Source: Novilysobacter selenitireducens (GTDB lineage Bacteria > Pseudomonadota > Gammaproteobacteria > Xanthomonadales > Xanthomonadaceae). From it: 64,000 nucleotides of DNA. Below the pieces are notes generated by a model, which was not told the origin of the DNA, ran no database searches, and was given only the letters and a program-made list of their open reading frames with translations. The stretch covers positions 124,001-188,000 of the forward strand of contig NZ_JAINZW010000001.1 of assembly GCF_020026895.1 (NCBI RefSeq), in the 5' to 3' direction. Each line of letters begins with the position of its first letter. The stretch's first letter is position 1. A program made the translations under genes and the position numbers. This document shows positions 29,692-42,500 of the stretch, piece by piece.

Positions 29692-30708
29692 ATGAGCGCG
29701 TTGCCGACCCACGCCTCCGCGCTGCCGCGGCTGGACGTCGACTACACCGACGCCGCATTGCCCGCGCTGCTGGCTGACGACGCGGTACTGGCCGTGTTCG
29801 GCTTCGGCCCGCGCGCGCCGGTGAGCGAGGACCCGCGTTACCTGCGCGTGGCGCTGGAGCCGACCGGCACCGCGCCGCTGGAAGTCTGGCGCGGCCATGC
29901 GCCCGTGCGCTGCGGCCGGGACGGCGCGGTGGCGTGGTCGGATGACGGCGCGCTGCTGTTTGCTTCGATGGAACTGGACGAGGACGCGCTGGCGGGCGAC
30001 GCGCGCGATGACGATATCGAGCGCGCCGCGCAGGCCGCGTACACGCGGCTGTCGGCGTTCGTGGCGGCGCGCGGCTATCCGCACCTGCTGCGCATGTGGA
30101 ATTACCTCGACGGCATCACCGCCGGCGAGGGCGATGCCGAGCGCTACCGCCGCTTTTGCGTCGGGCGTGCGCAGGGGCTGGGGCCGTTCGACCCGCATGC
30201 ATTGCCGGCGGCGACGGCCATCGGACGCGTCGATGGCGTGCGCCGGCTGCAGGTCTACCTGCTGGCCGCGCGCGTGCCCGGCACGCCACTGGAGAACCCG
30301 CGCCAGGTCAGCGCCTACCGCTACCCGCGCCAGTACGGCCCGCAGCCGCCCAGCTTTGCCCGCGCGATGCTGCCGCCCGCCGGCAGCGCGATGCCGCTGC
30401 TGCTGTCGGGCACCGCCGCGGTGGTCGGGCACGAGTCGCGCCATGCCGACTGCGTGGCCGCGCAGCTGGACGAGACCCTCGCCAACTTCGACAGCCTGGT
30501 GGCCGCCGCGCGTGCCCGCGCCCCGCACCTGCCGGCGCGTTTCGGCGCCGGGACGCGGCTGAAGGTGTACGTGCGCGACGCGGCGGAACTGCCGCACGTG
30601 CGCGACCTGCTGGCCGCGCGCCTGGACCCGGCGGTGCAGTGCGTGGTGCTGCACGCGGCGATCTGCCGGCGCGAGCTGCGCATCGAGATCGATGGCGTGC
30701 ACGGGTAA
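29692..30708 (+). CDS. xanB2: XanB2-type chorismatase (3-hydroxybenzoate synthase)
   Basis: A 338-residue FkbO/Hyg5-family chorismatase. The family block LLRMWNYLDGITAGEGDAERYRRFCVGR is unmistakable, with RVDGVRRLQVYLLAARVPG and NPRQVSAYRYPRQYGPQPPSFARA following. Known background: XanB2 of Xanthomonas hydrolyses chorismate to 3- and 4-hydroxybenzoate, the first serving as xanthomonadin starter and the second feeding coenzyme Q. Location at the edge of the polyene gene set fits that role. Start is the ATG at 29692. Divergent from the acyl carrier protein gene. Confidence 0.85.
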   Translation: MSALPTHASALPRLDVDYTDAALPALLADDAVLAVFGFGPRAPVSEDPRYLRVALEPTGTAPLEVWRGHAPVRCGRDGAVAWSDDGALLFASMELDEDALAGDARDDDIERAAQAAYTRLSAFVAARGYPHLLRMWNYLDGITAGEGDAERYRRFCVGRAQGLGPFDPHALPAATAIGRVDGVRRLQVYLLAARVPGTPLENPRQVSAYRYPRQYGPQPPSFARAMLPPAGSAMPLLLSGTAAVVGHESRHADCVAAQLDETLANFDSLVAAARARAPHLPARFGAGTRLKVYVRDAAELPHVRDLLAARLDPAVQCVVLHAAICRRELRIEIDGVHG

Positions 30709-30811
30709 CGCCGCCGCGGCTCGCAGGACGGCCGCAGGATTTCGCTCCACCTCGCCCATCCACTAGTCTTGCGCCACGAAGGCCGCACCGGCCGGGAGTG
30801 GAGGAGACACG

Positions 30812-31060
30812 ATGGGGCTGATCAGCCTGCTGTGGGGCATCGTCGCGATGATCTGGATGGTGGTCGCACTGATCCCGTTCCTGGGGTGGGGCAACTGGTT
30901 CCTGATTCCCTTCGCCGCCATCGGCGCGGTGATTGCCGCCATTGGCATCGCCCTTACCCGTGCCGAGAACCGCGGCCGGGCCAAGGCCGGGCTGGTGCTC
31001 AACGGCATCGTGATCATCGTCGGCGTGGTCCGGCTGATGCTGGGTGGCGGCGTGATCTGA
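30812..31060 (+). CDS. Small two- to three-helix membrane protein
   Basis: An 82-residue hydrophobic protein starting after a strong Shine-Dalgarno (GGAGGAGACACG before the ATG). Membrane segments lie at about residues 3-22, 28-48 and 62-80, with AENRGRAKAGLVLNG in the loop between. This resembles the small DUF4190-like membrane proteins, for which no role is known. A rho-independent terminator follows, so it is a single-gene unit. Confidence 0.75.
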   Translation: MGLISLLWGIVAMIWMVVALIPFLGWGNWFLIPFAAIGAVIAAIGIALTRAENRGRAKAGLVLNGIVIIVGVVRLMLGGGVI

Positions 31061-31090
31061 GCCGCGCCGCATCCACGTACACCTTTGAGA

Positions 31091-31114
31091 AGCCGGGCAT
31101 TGCCCGGCTTTTTT
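31091..31114 (+). terminator. Rho-independent terminator
   Basis: Perfect 8-bp stem AGCCGGGC/GCCCGGCT with a 3-nt loop and a T run, 30 bp after the small membrane protein gene. Confidence 0.9.
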
Positions 31115-31344
31115 CATGCATGTGTTGCGCGCGCGAAACATCGGGCATGCCGTTCGTCGCATGAACGGAAAAACCCGCGCCTGCGCGTTGAAGCGGCGCG
31201 CGCGGCGGGGGCAGACTGGCCTTCGGCGCGGAAGGGGATCTTGTCCGCGTATCCCGCGTCGACCCGAGCTGTCATCGCCCCTCCGGAACGCGCCCCCCGG
31301 CGCGCCCGGCGGTTGTGGTCTCCCTGTCCGAGGAACACGTCACG

Positions 31345-31777
31345 ATGAACACCCGCACCCTGCGGCTGGCCCTGCTGTCGGCCGGCCTTTCCCTCACCGT
31401 GGCCGCACATGCGGCCGAGCCCCCCGCCACCGACGACACCGCGACCGGCTACTTCGCCGGCGTGAAGGTCGCCATCGACCCGGCCACCGGACGCCTGCGC
31501 GCGCCGACGGCCGAAGAGATCCGCCAGCTGCGCACGGCCGCCGCCACGACGCCCACCGCCGCCCCCGCCTCGCGCGGCAAGCGCGCCCCGCGAAACGAGG
31601 CCGAGGCCCGCCAGACCGTGCGCCGCCATGCCAACGGCAACGGCGTCATGGCCGAGGTCCCGGAAGACCGCATGAGCGCGCTGGTCGCAACGCAGGCCGC
31701 TGACGGCGGACTCATGCTGCAGCACCGCCCCCTCGACGCCACCGGTACGCCGGTCCAGCCGCAGCCGGAGGTGGCCA

Positions 31778-31785
<8 letters not shown>
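31345..31785 (+). CDS. Small secreted protein upstream of metalloprotease
   Basis: A 146-residue protein with a Sec signal peptide (MNTRTLRLALLSAGLSLTVA, cleavage after AHAA). The mature part has VAIDPATGRLRAPTAEEIRQL, a short pattern found in several secreted proteins of Lysobacteraceae, and no other recognisable domain. An AGGAA sequence precedes the ATG. It overlaps the metalloprotease gene by 8 bp and so is probably made with it; an inhibitor or chaperone role is possible but unproven. Confidence 0.7.
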
Positions 31786-34452
<2,667 letters not shown>

Positions 34453-34483
34453 TCCGCGAATACGGCGCGTCCATGCGGCGCGC

Positions 34484-35368
34484 TCACTCGCAGGATTCGC
34501 CCGGTGCCGCGCGCGGCGCGCGCATCCGGTAGAGATCCAGCCCGCCGGCACGCGGGGCGCGCGCGCTGCCGGCCACCAGCAGTTCCTCGGGTGCGTTCCA
34601 GTCGGGGACGGGCCGCCGGGTCGTCCCGGCTTCGGTATTGAACGACAGCGCCAGCGCGCCCGCGTCCGTCCACCCGCCCTCGCCGCACGTCGCGCGGTGC
34701 AAGCGCGCCGTGCCGCCGACGCCCGCGCGCTCGAATACCACCACGCCGGTCGGCAGCAACGCCGCGCTGGCTTCGTCGGCCGGCGTGTTGAGGGCCGACA
34801 GTGCCGCCGGCATCGACCATGCGTCGTCCGACCGCTTCGACGCGAACAGGTCCAACCCGCCGGCGCCACCGTGGCCGTCGCTGGCGAACAGCAGCCGCGA
34901 TCCGTCAGGCGAGGGCATCGGCGCGCGCTCGTGTCCGGCCGTGTTGACCGCCCCGGGCACGGCCTCGGCTGCACCCACCGCTCCGCCCTGCACGGGTGCC
35001 CGGTAGAGGTCGAAACCGCCTGGGCCACCGCTGCGGTCGGATGCGAAATGCAGCCAGGCACCGTCGGCGCTGAAGGCCGGTTCGACCTCGTTGTCCCCGG
35101 TATTGAGCGCCAGCGGCGCGGCGTCCTGCCAGCGCCCGTCGCGCAGCACCGCCTGCCACAGGTCGGAGCCGCCGCTGCCGCCGTCGCGGTCGCTGGCGAA
35201 GACGATGCGCTGGCCGTCGGGCGACACCGTGGCGCCGGTCTCATGCGCGCGTGTCGAGACCACGCCCATGCCCTCAATGCCGAATTCGGCCAACGCCTGC
35301 GCGACGGCCGGCACCAGCGCCAGCGCGAGTAGACTGAGAAGCCCGAAGGCCGGGGCGCGTCGTGTCAT
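34484..35368 (-). CDS. Exported PD40 (WD40-like beta-propeller) protein
   Basis: A 294-residue protein with a signal peptide ([20 protein letters not shown]) and a row of TolB-like repeats: [38 protein letters not shown] and [19 protein letters not shown]. Probably a periplasmic beta-propeller that binds a protein or glycan; no catalytic site is seen. It converges on hemB with about 30 bp between the stops. Confidence 0.78.
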   Translation of the reverse strand: MTRRAPAFGLLSLLALALVPAVAQALAEFGIEGMGVVSTRAHETGATVSPDGQRIVFASDRDGGSGGSDLWQAVLRDGRWQDAAPLALNTGDNEVEPAFSADGAWLHFASDRSGGPGGFDLYRAPVQGGAVGAAEAVPGAVNTAGHERAPMPSPDGSRLLFASDGHGGAGGLDLFASKRSDDAWSMPAALSALNTPADEASAALLPTGVVVFERAGVGGTARLHRATCGEGGWTDAGALALSFNTEAGTTRRPVPDWNAPEELLVAGSARAPRAGGLDLYRMRAPRAAPGESCE

Positions 35369-35447
35369 GCGTAGTCCTGTCCAAGGGGTCAACCGCGTGG
35401 CCGCACACGATGGCCGTCCGCAGCGCATCCGTCCAGCGAGGTGTCCG

Positions 35448-36293
35448 ATGTCTCCTGCCCGCTACGCCGTCATCGGCCATCCGGTGGCGCACTCGCTGTC
35501 GCCGCGCATCCACGCCGCGTTCGGCCGGCAAGCCGGTATCGCCCTCGACTACACCGCGATCGATGCCGAGCCCGAGCGCTTCGACGCGGTGCTGGCCGAC
35601 TTCGCCGCCCAGGGCGGGCGCGGCGCCAACATCACCCTGCCGCACAAGGCATACGCCGCCACCATCTGCCAACACCTCAGCGAGCGCGCCCGCCGCGCCG
35701 GGGCGGTCAACACGCTGATCCGCACGGCGACCGGCTGGGAGGGCGACAACACCGACGGCGCCGGGCTGGTGCGCGACCTCACCGAGCGCCACGGCCAGGA
35801 CCTGCGCGGCCGGCGCACGCTGCTGATCGGCGCCGGCGGTGCCGCGCGCGGGGTGGCGCCGGCGCTGCTGGATGCCGGCGTCGCGGACCTCTACATCGTC
35901 AACCGCAACGGCGCCCATGCCGACGCACTGGCCGACGCGCTCGGCGAGCCCGACCGCGTGCACCCGCGCTACCTCAGTGACGTCGGCACGCTGGGCGTGT
36001 TTGACCTGGTGATCAACGCCACCTCGGCCGCGCGCGGCGGGACCCCGCTGGACCTGCCCGGCGGGCTGTTCGCACCACGTGGCGACGCCGTCGACCTCAG
36101 CTACGGCGAGGCGGCGATCGGCTTCCTGTCATGGGCGCGGGCCTCCGGCGCCGACAAGGCCATCGACGGACTGGGCATGCTGGTCGAGCAGGCGGCCGAG
36201 AGCTTCCAGCGCTGGCACGGCGTGCGCCCCGAGACCGACCCGGTGTACGCGATGCTGCGCGAGCACGATGACGTGCTGGTCACCGCCGATTGA
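35448..36293 (+). CDS. aroE: Shikimate dehydrogenase
   Basis: NADPH-dependent reduction of 3-dehydroshikimate to shikimate, which feeds chorismate, the substrate of the chorismatase 5 kb upstream. 281 residues. Substrate motifs are [13 protein letters not shown] and [11 protein letters not shown], whose Lys is catalytic; NTDGAG carries the paired Asp. The NADP fold begins with [16 protein letters not shown] and uses NRNGAHA for the phosphate. Start is the ATG at 35448. Confidence 0.95.
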   Translation: MSPARYAVIGHPVAHSLSPRIHAAFGRQAGIALDYTAIDAEPERFDAVLADFAAQGGRGANITLPHKAYAATICQHLSERARRAGAVNTLIRTATGWEGDNTDGAGLVRDLTERHGQDLRGRRTLLIGAGGAARGVAPALLDAGVADLYIVNRNGAHADALADALGEPDRVHPRYLSDVGTLGVFDLVINATSAARGGTPLDLPGGLFAPRGDAVDLSYGEAAIGFLSWARASGADKAIDGLGMLVEQAAESFQRWHGVRPETDPVYAMLREHDDVLVTAD

Positions 36294-36332
36294 ATCCACG
36301 GTGAGCATGTTCGTGCCGACGAAGGCGGCCGC

Positions 36333-36638
36333 GTGAGCGCGTCGCCCGGCCCCGTGTCCTGCCGCGCCGGCTGCGCCGCCTGCTGCATCGCCCCGTCGAT
36401 TGCCTCGCCGATCCCGGGCATGCCGCATGGCAAACCTGCCGGGATTCCCTGCGTGCAACTGGACGATGACCTGCGCTGCCGCCTGTTCGGCCGGCCCGAA
36501 CGCCCGGCGTTCTGCGCCTCGCTGCGACCTTCCGAGGACATGTGCGGCATCGACCGCAGCGATGCACTCGGCCGCCTGTCGGCGCTGGAAGCGCTCACCC
36601 TGCCCGACCCACCGCCGCGGCGCCCGCCGCCGTTGTAG
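36333..36638 (+). CDS. YkgJ-family cysteine cluster protein
   Basis: A 101-residue protein with eight Cys in the usual order: SCRAGCAACCIAPSI, CVQLDDDLRCRLF and FCASLRPSEDMCG. The pattern fits the YkgJ/UPF0153 zinc- or iron-sulphur-cluster family; role unknown. Start is GTG at 36333, 40 bp after aroE. The stop codon TAG is itself part of a dispersed repeat copy that begins at 36634, so the repeat has shaped the C-terminus or landed exactly at the gene end. Confidence 0.8.
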   Translation: MSASPGPVSCRAGCAACCIAPSIASPIPGMPHGKPAGIPCVQLDDDLRCRLFGRPERPAFCASLRPSEDMCGIDRSDALGRLSALEALTLPDPPPRRPPPL

Positions 36639-36825
36639 GAGCGGCTTCAGCCGCGATGTCCGTGGCAATTCGCGGCGTAAACGCGAAGTCGTCGTAGGGG
36701 CGACGCAAGTCGCGACCGCAACTCCGTCGGCCGGTGGATCGCGACTTACGTCGCTCCTACAACGAAGCCGGGGTTGCGCCTGCACGATCACCGAAAAAAG
36801 CATCGCGGCTGAAGCCGCTCCTACA
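36634..36825. repeat. Cluster of four dispersed hairpin repeats
   Basis: Direct AGGAGCGGCTTCAGCCGC starting at 36637, direct AGGGGCGACGCAAGTCGC near 36696, inverted TCGCGACTTACGTCGCTCC near 36739 and inverted GCGGCTGAAGCCGCTCC near 36805. Fills the gap between the YkgJ-like and carbonic-anhydrase-like genes. This is the last such cluster before the genomic island. Confidence 0.85.
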
Positions 36826-36845
36826 GGCGCGGTGTTGCGACGGAC

Positions 36846-37388
36846 TCAGTCCTCGGCGATGCCCAGGTACCGGTTCTTCAACCGCACGTAATGCTGCGCC
36901 GAGTAGTACAGGCCCTCGATATCGGCCTCCGACAGCACGCGCACCTTGCGCGCGGGGTTGCCCAGCCACAGCTCGCCGCGGCCGACGGTCTTGCCCGGCG
37001 GCACCACGGCGCCGGCGCCGACGAAGCCGTGCGACTCCACCACCGCGCCGTCCAGCACGATCGCGCCCATGCCGATCAGTGCCGCGTCGCCGATGCGGCA
37101 GGCATGCACGATGGCCTTGTGGCCGATGGTCACGTCCTCGCCGATCACCGTGGCAAACCCGCCGAGCTTGGCGTGCGGGCCGTCGTGGCTGACGTGGATG
37201 ACCGTGCCGTCCTGGATGTTGGTGCGCGCGCCGACACGGATGAAATTGACGTCGCCGCGTACAACGCAGCCGGGCCAGACCGACACGTCGTCGGCCAGCT
37301 CGACATCGCCGATCACGCTGGCGGCCGGGTCCACGTACACGCGCTCGCCGAGGCGGGGAAACTGGTCGAGGTAGGGGCGCAGGGTCAT
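36846..37388 (-). CDS. Gamma-carbonic anhydrase family protein
   Basis: A 180-residue left-handed beta-helix protein of the YrdA/PaaY type. Hexapeptide repeats run through SVIGDVELADDVSVWPGCVVRGDVNFIRVG. Metal ligands are the His residues in VIHVSHDG and the pair in TIGHKAIVHAC. Whether it has carbonic anhydrase activity is not certain for this branch. Start is the ATG at 37388, six nucleotides after a TAGAAT box. Confidence 0.9.
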   Translation of the reverse strand: MTLRPYLDQFPRLGERVYVDPAASVIGDVELADDVSVWPGCVVRGDVNFIRVGARTNIQDGTVIHVSHDGPHAKLGGFATVIGEDVTIGHKAIVHACRIGDAALIGMGAIVLDGAVVESHGFVGAGAVVPPGKTVGRGELWLGNPARKVRVLSEADIEGLYYSAQHYVRLKNRYLGIAED

Positions 37389-37394
37389 GTCCGC

Positions 37395-37400
37395 ATTCTA
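37395..37400 (-). promoter_or_regulatory. Candidate leaderless -10 box of the carbonic-anhydrase-like gene
   Basis: TAGAAT on the minus strand, six nucleotides before the ATG at 37388. Confidence 0.45.
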
Positions 37401-37452
37401 GTCATCGCGCCGCAGGCGGGCACCCGTTGACCGCCGCGCAACGTGGCGGTCC

Positions 37453-37458
37453 TACACT
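37453..37458 (+). promoter_or_regulatory. Candidate leaderless -10 box of the aldehyde dehydrogenase gene
   Basis: TACACT ends six nucleotides before the ATG at 37465, the same arrangement as at polA and uvrD. It and the divergent box at 37395-37400 lie in the same short gap. Confidence 0.4.
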
Positions 37459-37464
37459 GCCGCC

Positions 37465-38886
37465 ATGGACACCGCCGCCGACACCACGCCCGACCAGCTC
37501 ACCGCCACCCACCGCCGGCTGCGCGCCGCCTGGCAGGCGCGCAAGCCCGACGAGGCCCAGCGTCGTGGCGACCTGGAGCGCCTGCGCCGCGCGCTGCGCG
37601 AGCAGTTGCCGGCGATGCACGTCGCGATCGAGGCCGACTTCGGCCACCGCAGCGAGCACGAGAACCTGATCTCCGAGGCCATGGTGGTGCAGGCCGAGAT
37701 CGACCACGTCCTGCGCCACCTGCGGCGCTGGATGCGGCGCGAGCGCGTGGCCGCCGGCTGGCGCTTCTGGCCCGGCCGGGCGGAGCTGCGGCGCGAGCCC
37801 GTCGGCGTCGTCGGGATCCTCTCGCCGTGGAACTACCCGGTGAACCTGGCGCTGATGCCGCTCGTCTCGGCGATCGCCGCGGGCAACCACGTGTACCTGA
37901 AACCGTCCGAGCACAGCCCGCGCACCAGCGCGTGGATGCGGCAGCTGCTGGCCGACGTATTCCCGGCCGACCGGGTCGCGGTCGCGCTGGGCGGGGGGGA
38001 GGTGGCGGCAGCGTTCTCGTCGCTGCCGTTCGACCACCTGCTGTTCACCGGCTCCACGGCCGTGGGCCGCAAGGTCATGGCCGCGGCCGCGCCCCACCTG
38101 ACCCCGGTGACGCTGGAACTTGGCGGCAAGTCGCCGGCGCTGGTGTGCGAAGGCTTTCCGGTCGACCTGGCCGCGGCGCGCATCGCCACCGGCAAGTGGT
38201 TCAACGCCGGGCAGACCTGCATCGGCGTGGACTACGTGCTGGTCCATCGCAGCCAGCGCGATGCGCTGGTCGCGGCGCTGGAAGGCGAGCTGCGCGCGCG
38301 CTACGGCGACCTTGCGACGTCGCCCGACTACACACGGATCATCAACGACGGCCAGCTTCAGCGGTTGCGCGGGTACCTCGACGACGCGCACGCGCGCGGC
38401 CTTCGGGTGGTCGAACCGCTGGGTGTCGACCCGGACCTCGCCACCCGCGAGCGCCTGATGCCACCCGCCCTCGTAATCGACCCGCCGGCCGATGCGCCGC
38501 TGATGCGCGAGGAAATCTTCGGGCCGATCCTGCCGGTGCTGGCCTACGACACGCTGGACGAGGCCATTGACCGCATCAACGCGCTCGACCGGCCGCTGGC
38601 GCTGTACCCGTTCGGGTTCGAGACGGATGCCATCGAGCGCATCCTCGCCTCCACGCTGGCGGGTGGTGTCACCGTCAACGACACGCTGATCCACTTCGGC
38701 GTGCACGGCCTGCCGTTCGGCGGCATCGGCGCCAGCGGCATCGGCGCGATCCATGGCCGCCACGGCTTCGACACCTTCAGCAAGCAGGTGCCGGTGTTCC
38801 ACCAGCGGCGCCGGGCGGCCAGCGACCTGCTCAAGCCCCCGTACCGGGGGCTGGTCGACCGCGTGATCCGCTGGCTGGCGAAGTGA
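37465..38886 (+). CDS. Coniferyl-aldehyde-dehydrogenase-like ALDH
   Basis: NAD(P)-dependent aldehyde dehydrogenase of 473 residues. Catalytic Asn in GILSPWNYPVNLALMPL, cofactor motif FTGSTAVGRKVM, the active Glu in VTLELGGKSPALV and nucleophile Cys in WFNAGQTCIGVDYV. The shortened N-terminus and the C-terminal tail (KQVPVFHQRRRAASDLLKPPY) are usual for the coniferyl aldehyde dehydrogenase (CalB) branch. The true substrate is unknown. It is the last intact chromosomal gene before the island. Confidence 0.9.
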   Translation: MDTAADTTPDQLTATHRRLRAAWQARKPDEAQRRGDLERLRRALREQLPAMHVAIEADFGHRSEHENLISEAMVVQAEIDHVLRHLRRWMRRERVAAGWRFWPGRAELRREPVGVVGILSPWNYPVNLALMPLVSAIAAGNHVYLKPSEHSPRTSAWMRQLLADVFPADRVAVALGGGEVAAAFSSLPFDHLLFTGSTAVGRKVMAAAAPHLTPVTLELGGKSPALVCEGFPVDLAAARIATGKWFNAGQTCIGVDYVLVHRSQRDALVAALEGELRARYGDLATSPDYTRIINDGQLQRLRGYLDDAHARGLRVVEPLGVDPDLATRERLMPPALVIDPPADAPLMREEIFGPILPVLAYDTLDEAIDRINALDRPLALYPFGFETDAIERILASTLAGGVTVNDTLIHFGVHGLPFGGIGASGIGAIHGRHGFDTFSKQVPVFHQRRRAASDLLKPPYRGLVDRVIRWLAK

Positions 38887-38896
38887 CCGGCACGCG

Positions 38897-39660
<764 letters not shown>

Positions 39661-39669
39661 TAGCAGGCC

Positions 39670-39730
39670 TATGGACATCCCTTGAAAGGCTGTCGCTTCA
39701 AGGATTTAGGTGGGGGCGCCCATGTCCATG
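39670..39730. repeat. Left-end inverted repeats, possible recombinase sites
   Basis: TATGGACAT (39670-39678), then the inverted pair CCTTGAA/TTCAAGG (39680-39686 and 39697-39703), then ATGTCCATG (39722-39730), which is nearly the reverse complement of the first. Another CGTCCATAG lies near 39765. Such paired arms around a short spacer are what tyrosine recombinases bind. Site assignment is inference from position next to the ltaE break. Confidence 0.45.
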
Positions 39731-39923
39731 GAGCACGGCGTGTTTGGCGCATTTGGAGTCCTCGCCACGTCCATAGCAACTGCAATGCGCCTGCACAGGT
39801 GCAGTGAGCCTTGCCGGGCGTTCTTCTCGAGACGGCGGCACTTATGCAGACATCAAGTGTCTGTACTTGTGAATCCTGGAGTTCAGGCGTAATGTCCGTT
39901 CGAGCTCCAGACCGGACTTGTCT

Positions 39924-40565
39924 GTGAAAAAAATTGCTGACATCGCGACGGTTCGCTCCGGTTACCCGTTCAGAACCCGCGTAGAGCCCGACCCTGAGGG
40001 AGACACCTACGTTCTCCAACTGAAAGACGTCTCTGCGCGGGCCCCGGCAGACGTCGCAGGCGCCATGCGGACATTGGTCAAGGCTCCTGCAGCACATCAT
40101 CTCGCCCTAGGCGATGTGGTGCTGAAGGGTCGTGGGACCACTCACTGCGCCCTGGTCGAGAGCATCCCCACCGACCTGCCCCTCGTGGCAGCCGCACCCA
40201 TTCTCGTCCTGAGACCTAAGTCAGGGATCGTCGAGCCCGCCTTCCTGCGATGGTTTCTGAACCACCCGACAAGCCAGACCAGGCTGGCAGCCAACGCAGT
40301 CGGCACCTACATACCCACGCTGACGAAGGCGTTGATTGAAGACTTTGAAATTGAGGTGCCACCGCTCGAGACGCAGAGGCTTATCGCTGCGGTTGCGACG
40401 CTCGCTGAGCGCGAGCGCGAACTCTTAGAGACGATCACTCAGCAGAGAGCAAAAGCGACGGACCAGCTTCTGCTGCGTCTGTGCAGAACTTCCGGCAATA
40501 GGCGGGAGCAAGGCGGTAGGCGAGGTGCGGCAACACCCCGCCTACCTGATCACAAGCAGCACTAG
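39924..40565 (+). CDS. Stand-alone half HsdS-like specificity subunit
   Basis: A protein of about 213 residues with a single target-recognition domain: KKIADIATVRSGYPFR, LQLKDVSARAPADV, LGDVVLKGRGTTHCALV, AAPILVLRP and PTLTKALIEDFEIEVPPLETQR, followed by one helical spacer (LAERERELLETITQQRAK). This is half of a normal type I S protein. It could act as a dimer or as a spare specificity for the HsdM/HsdR encoded downstream. Start is GTG at 39924 or TTG at 39918. It is the first gene of the island. Confidence 0.78.
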   Translation: MKKIADIATVRSGYPFRTRVEPDPEGDTYVLQLKDVSARAPADVAGAMRTLVKAPAAHHLALGDVVLKGRGTTHCALVESIPTDLPLVAAAPILVLRPKSGIVEPAFLRWFLNHPTSQTRLAANAVGTYIPTLTKALIEDFEIEVPPLETQRLIAAVATLAERERELLETITQQRAKATDQLLLRLCRTSGNRREQGGRRGAATPRLPDHKQH

Positions 40566-40588
40566 ACCACTCGTGAGGCAAAACAAGT

Positions 40589-40891
40589 ATGGCCATCCAA
40601 ATTGGCAACTACAACTTTGAAGGGCCTTTCGGCTCGCTCGACGCCCTGCGAAACGCGTCCGGCGTTTACGCGATTCTTGGCTGTAACTCACCGGAACAGT
40701 ACGTGGTAGTCGATGTAGGTGAGTCAGCGACGCTGAAGAACCGTATCGCAGGACACGATCGTCAGGGACAGTGGAAGGGGTGCGGATACGGAACGCTCTT
40801 CGCCGCCGCGCACTACACGGATGCCAGCACACGTATGCGTATCGAACGTGAGCTGCGTGCCATCTACAACCCACCCTGCGGCCTCCGCTGA
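40589..40891 (+). CDS. Small GIY-YIG-like protein
   Basis: A 100-residue protein with the order of a GIY-YIG nuclease core: GVYAILG for the first motif, YVVVDVGES in place of the second, then ATLKNRIAGHDRQ with the Arg and His positions, and a late Glu in MRIERELRAIYNPPCG. The second motif is divergent, so activity is uncertain. Similar small proteins occur beside type I restriction genes. It sits between the half HsdS and hsdM in the same direction. Confidence 0.6.
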   Translation: MAIQIGNYNFEGPFGSLDALRNASGVYAILGCNSPEQYVVVDVGESATLKNRIAGHDRQGQWKGCGYGTLFAAAHYTDASTRMRIERELRAIYNPPCGLR

Positions 40892-40940
40892 AGACATCCG
40901 GAGCGGGCGGTTCCCCGCCCGCTCCATAGGGAAACTCATC

Positions 40941-42500
40941 ATGTCGAACACACTTTCGCAACAGGACGTAAACAGCACCGCTTGGGCCGCCTGCGACACC
41001 TTCCGCGGCGCCGTCGATCCCGCGCAGTACAAGGACTACATCCTGGTAATGCTGTTTCTCAAGTACATCAGCGATATGTGGGCGGACCACTACGCCGAGT
41101 ACAAAAGGGAATACGGCGACAACGAGGAGCGCATCCGCCGCAAGCTCGAACGCGAGCGATTCATCCTGCCGTACGTCGAGTTCAAGGACGAGAAGTCCGG
41201 AAAGGTCACTGAGCGCTTCTTGGCCGATTTCCACTCGCTCTACGAGCGCCGCAAAGCCGCCAACCTTGGCGAGCTGGTCAACATCGTGCTCGACCACATC
41301 GAAGAAGCCAACAAGGCGAAGCTCGAAGGCGTGTTCCGCAACATCGACTTCAACAGCGAGGCCAACCTCGGTAAGACTAAGGACCGCAATCGCCGCCTTG
41401 AGAACCTGCTGGGCGACTTCGCCAAGCTCGACCTGCGCCCTTCGCGTGTCTCCGAGGACGTGATCGGTGACACCTATATCTACCTGATCGAGCGCTTCGC
41501 CTCCGACGCCGGCAAGAAGGCCGGCGAGTTCTACACGCCCAAGCAGGTCTCCAGGCTGCTGGCGCAATTGGCAGCACCAAAGCCCGGCGACCGGATCTGC
41601 GACCCCACGTGCGGTGCCGGTGGCCTACTTATCGAAGCTGCAGCGCTTGTAGAACAGCAAGGAAGCCGTGACTTCGCCCTCTTTGGTCAGGAGGTCAACG
41701 GCAGTACTTGGGCGCTGGCGCGCATGAACATGTTCCTGCACGGCAAGGACGCCGCCCGCATTGAATGGGGCGATACCCTCAACAGTCCGGCACTGGTCGA
41801 GGCCGACCGGCTGACGCGCTTCAACGTGGTCGTGGCCAACCCGCCCTTCAGTCTCGACAAATGGGGCGGCCAGGAGGTCGAGGCCGACCGCTACGGCCGC
41901 TTCTGGCGCGGCCTGCCGCCCAAGTCCAAGGGTGACTACGCCTTCATTACTCACATGATCGAAACTGCCCTCCCACAGGAAGGCCGCGTGGCCGTGGTGG
42001 TGCCGCACGGTGTGCTGTTCCGCGGCGGGGCCGAGGGCCGCATCCGCCGCGCCTTGATCGAGGAGAACCTGCTCGATGCCGTCATCGGCCTGCCGGGCAA
42101 CCTGTTCCCCACCACGTCGATTCCTGTCGCCATCCTGATCTTCGACCGCGCCCGCGAAAGGGGCGGCGCCCGCGAAGACTGCCAGGACGTGCTCTTCATC
42201 GACGCGAGCCGCGATTACCAGAGCGGCAAGAACCAGAACGCACTGCTCGACGAGCATATGGCCAAGGTGCTCGCCACCTTCCGCGCCCGGCAGCCAGTAG
42301 ACAAGTACGCCCATGTCGCGAGCCTGAAGGAGATCGCCGACAACGACTTCAACCTCAATATCCCGCGCTACGTCGACACTTTCGAGGAAGAGGAAGAGAT
42401 CGACGTCGCCGCCGTCGAGCAGGAGATCGCGCGCTTGGAAGGTGAGCTGGTCGAGGTGCGCCAGCGCATGAAGCAGTACCTCAAGGAGTTGGGCGTATGA
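40941..42500 (+). CDS. hsdM: Type I restriction-modification N6-adenine methyltransferase
   Basis: Modification subunit, 519 residues, that methylates adenine in the sequence chosen by HsdS. The helical N-terminal domain includes YKDYILVMLFLKYISDMW. The catalytic domain has GEFYTPKQVSRLLAQL, the AdoMet motif DPTCGAGGLL and the catalytic NPPF (VVVANPPFSLDKW). A C-terminal coiled coil (VAAVEQEIARLEGELVEVRQ) contacts HsdS. Start is the ATG at 40941. The next gene starts inside its stop codon (ATGA). Methylation protects the host DNA from the HsdR encoded in the same operon. Confidence 0.95.
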   Translation: MSNTLSQQDVNSTAWAACDTFRGAVDPAQYKDYILVMLFLKYISDMWADHYAEYKREYGDNEERIRRKLERERFILPYVEFKDEKSGKVTERFLADFHSLYERRKAANLGELVNIVLDHIEEANKAKLEGVFRNIDFNSEANLGKTKDRNRRLENLLGDFAKLDLRPSRVSEDVIGDTYIYLIERFASDAGKKAGEFYTPKQVSRLLAQLAAPKPGDRICDPTCGAGGLLIEAAALVEQQGSRDFALFGQEVNGSTWALARMNMFLHGKDAARIEWGDTLNSPALVEADRLTRFNVVVANPPFSLDKWGGQEVEADRYGRFWRGLPPKSKGDYAFITHMIETALPQEGRVAVVVPHGVLFRGGAEGRIRRALIEENLLDAVIGLPGNLFPTTSIPVAILIFDRARERGGAREDCQDVLFIDASRDYQSGKNQNALLDEHMAKVLATFRARQPVDKYAHVASLKEIADNDFNLNIPRYVDTFEEEEEIDVAAVEQEIARLEGELVEVRQRMKQYLKELGV

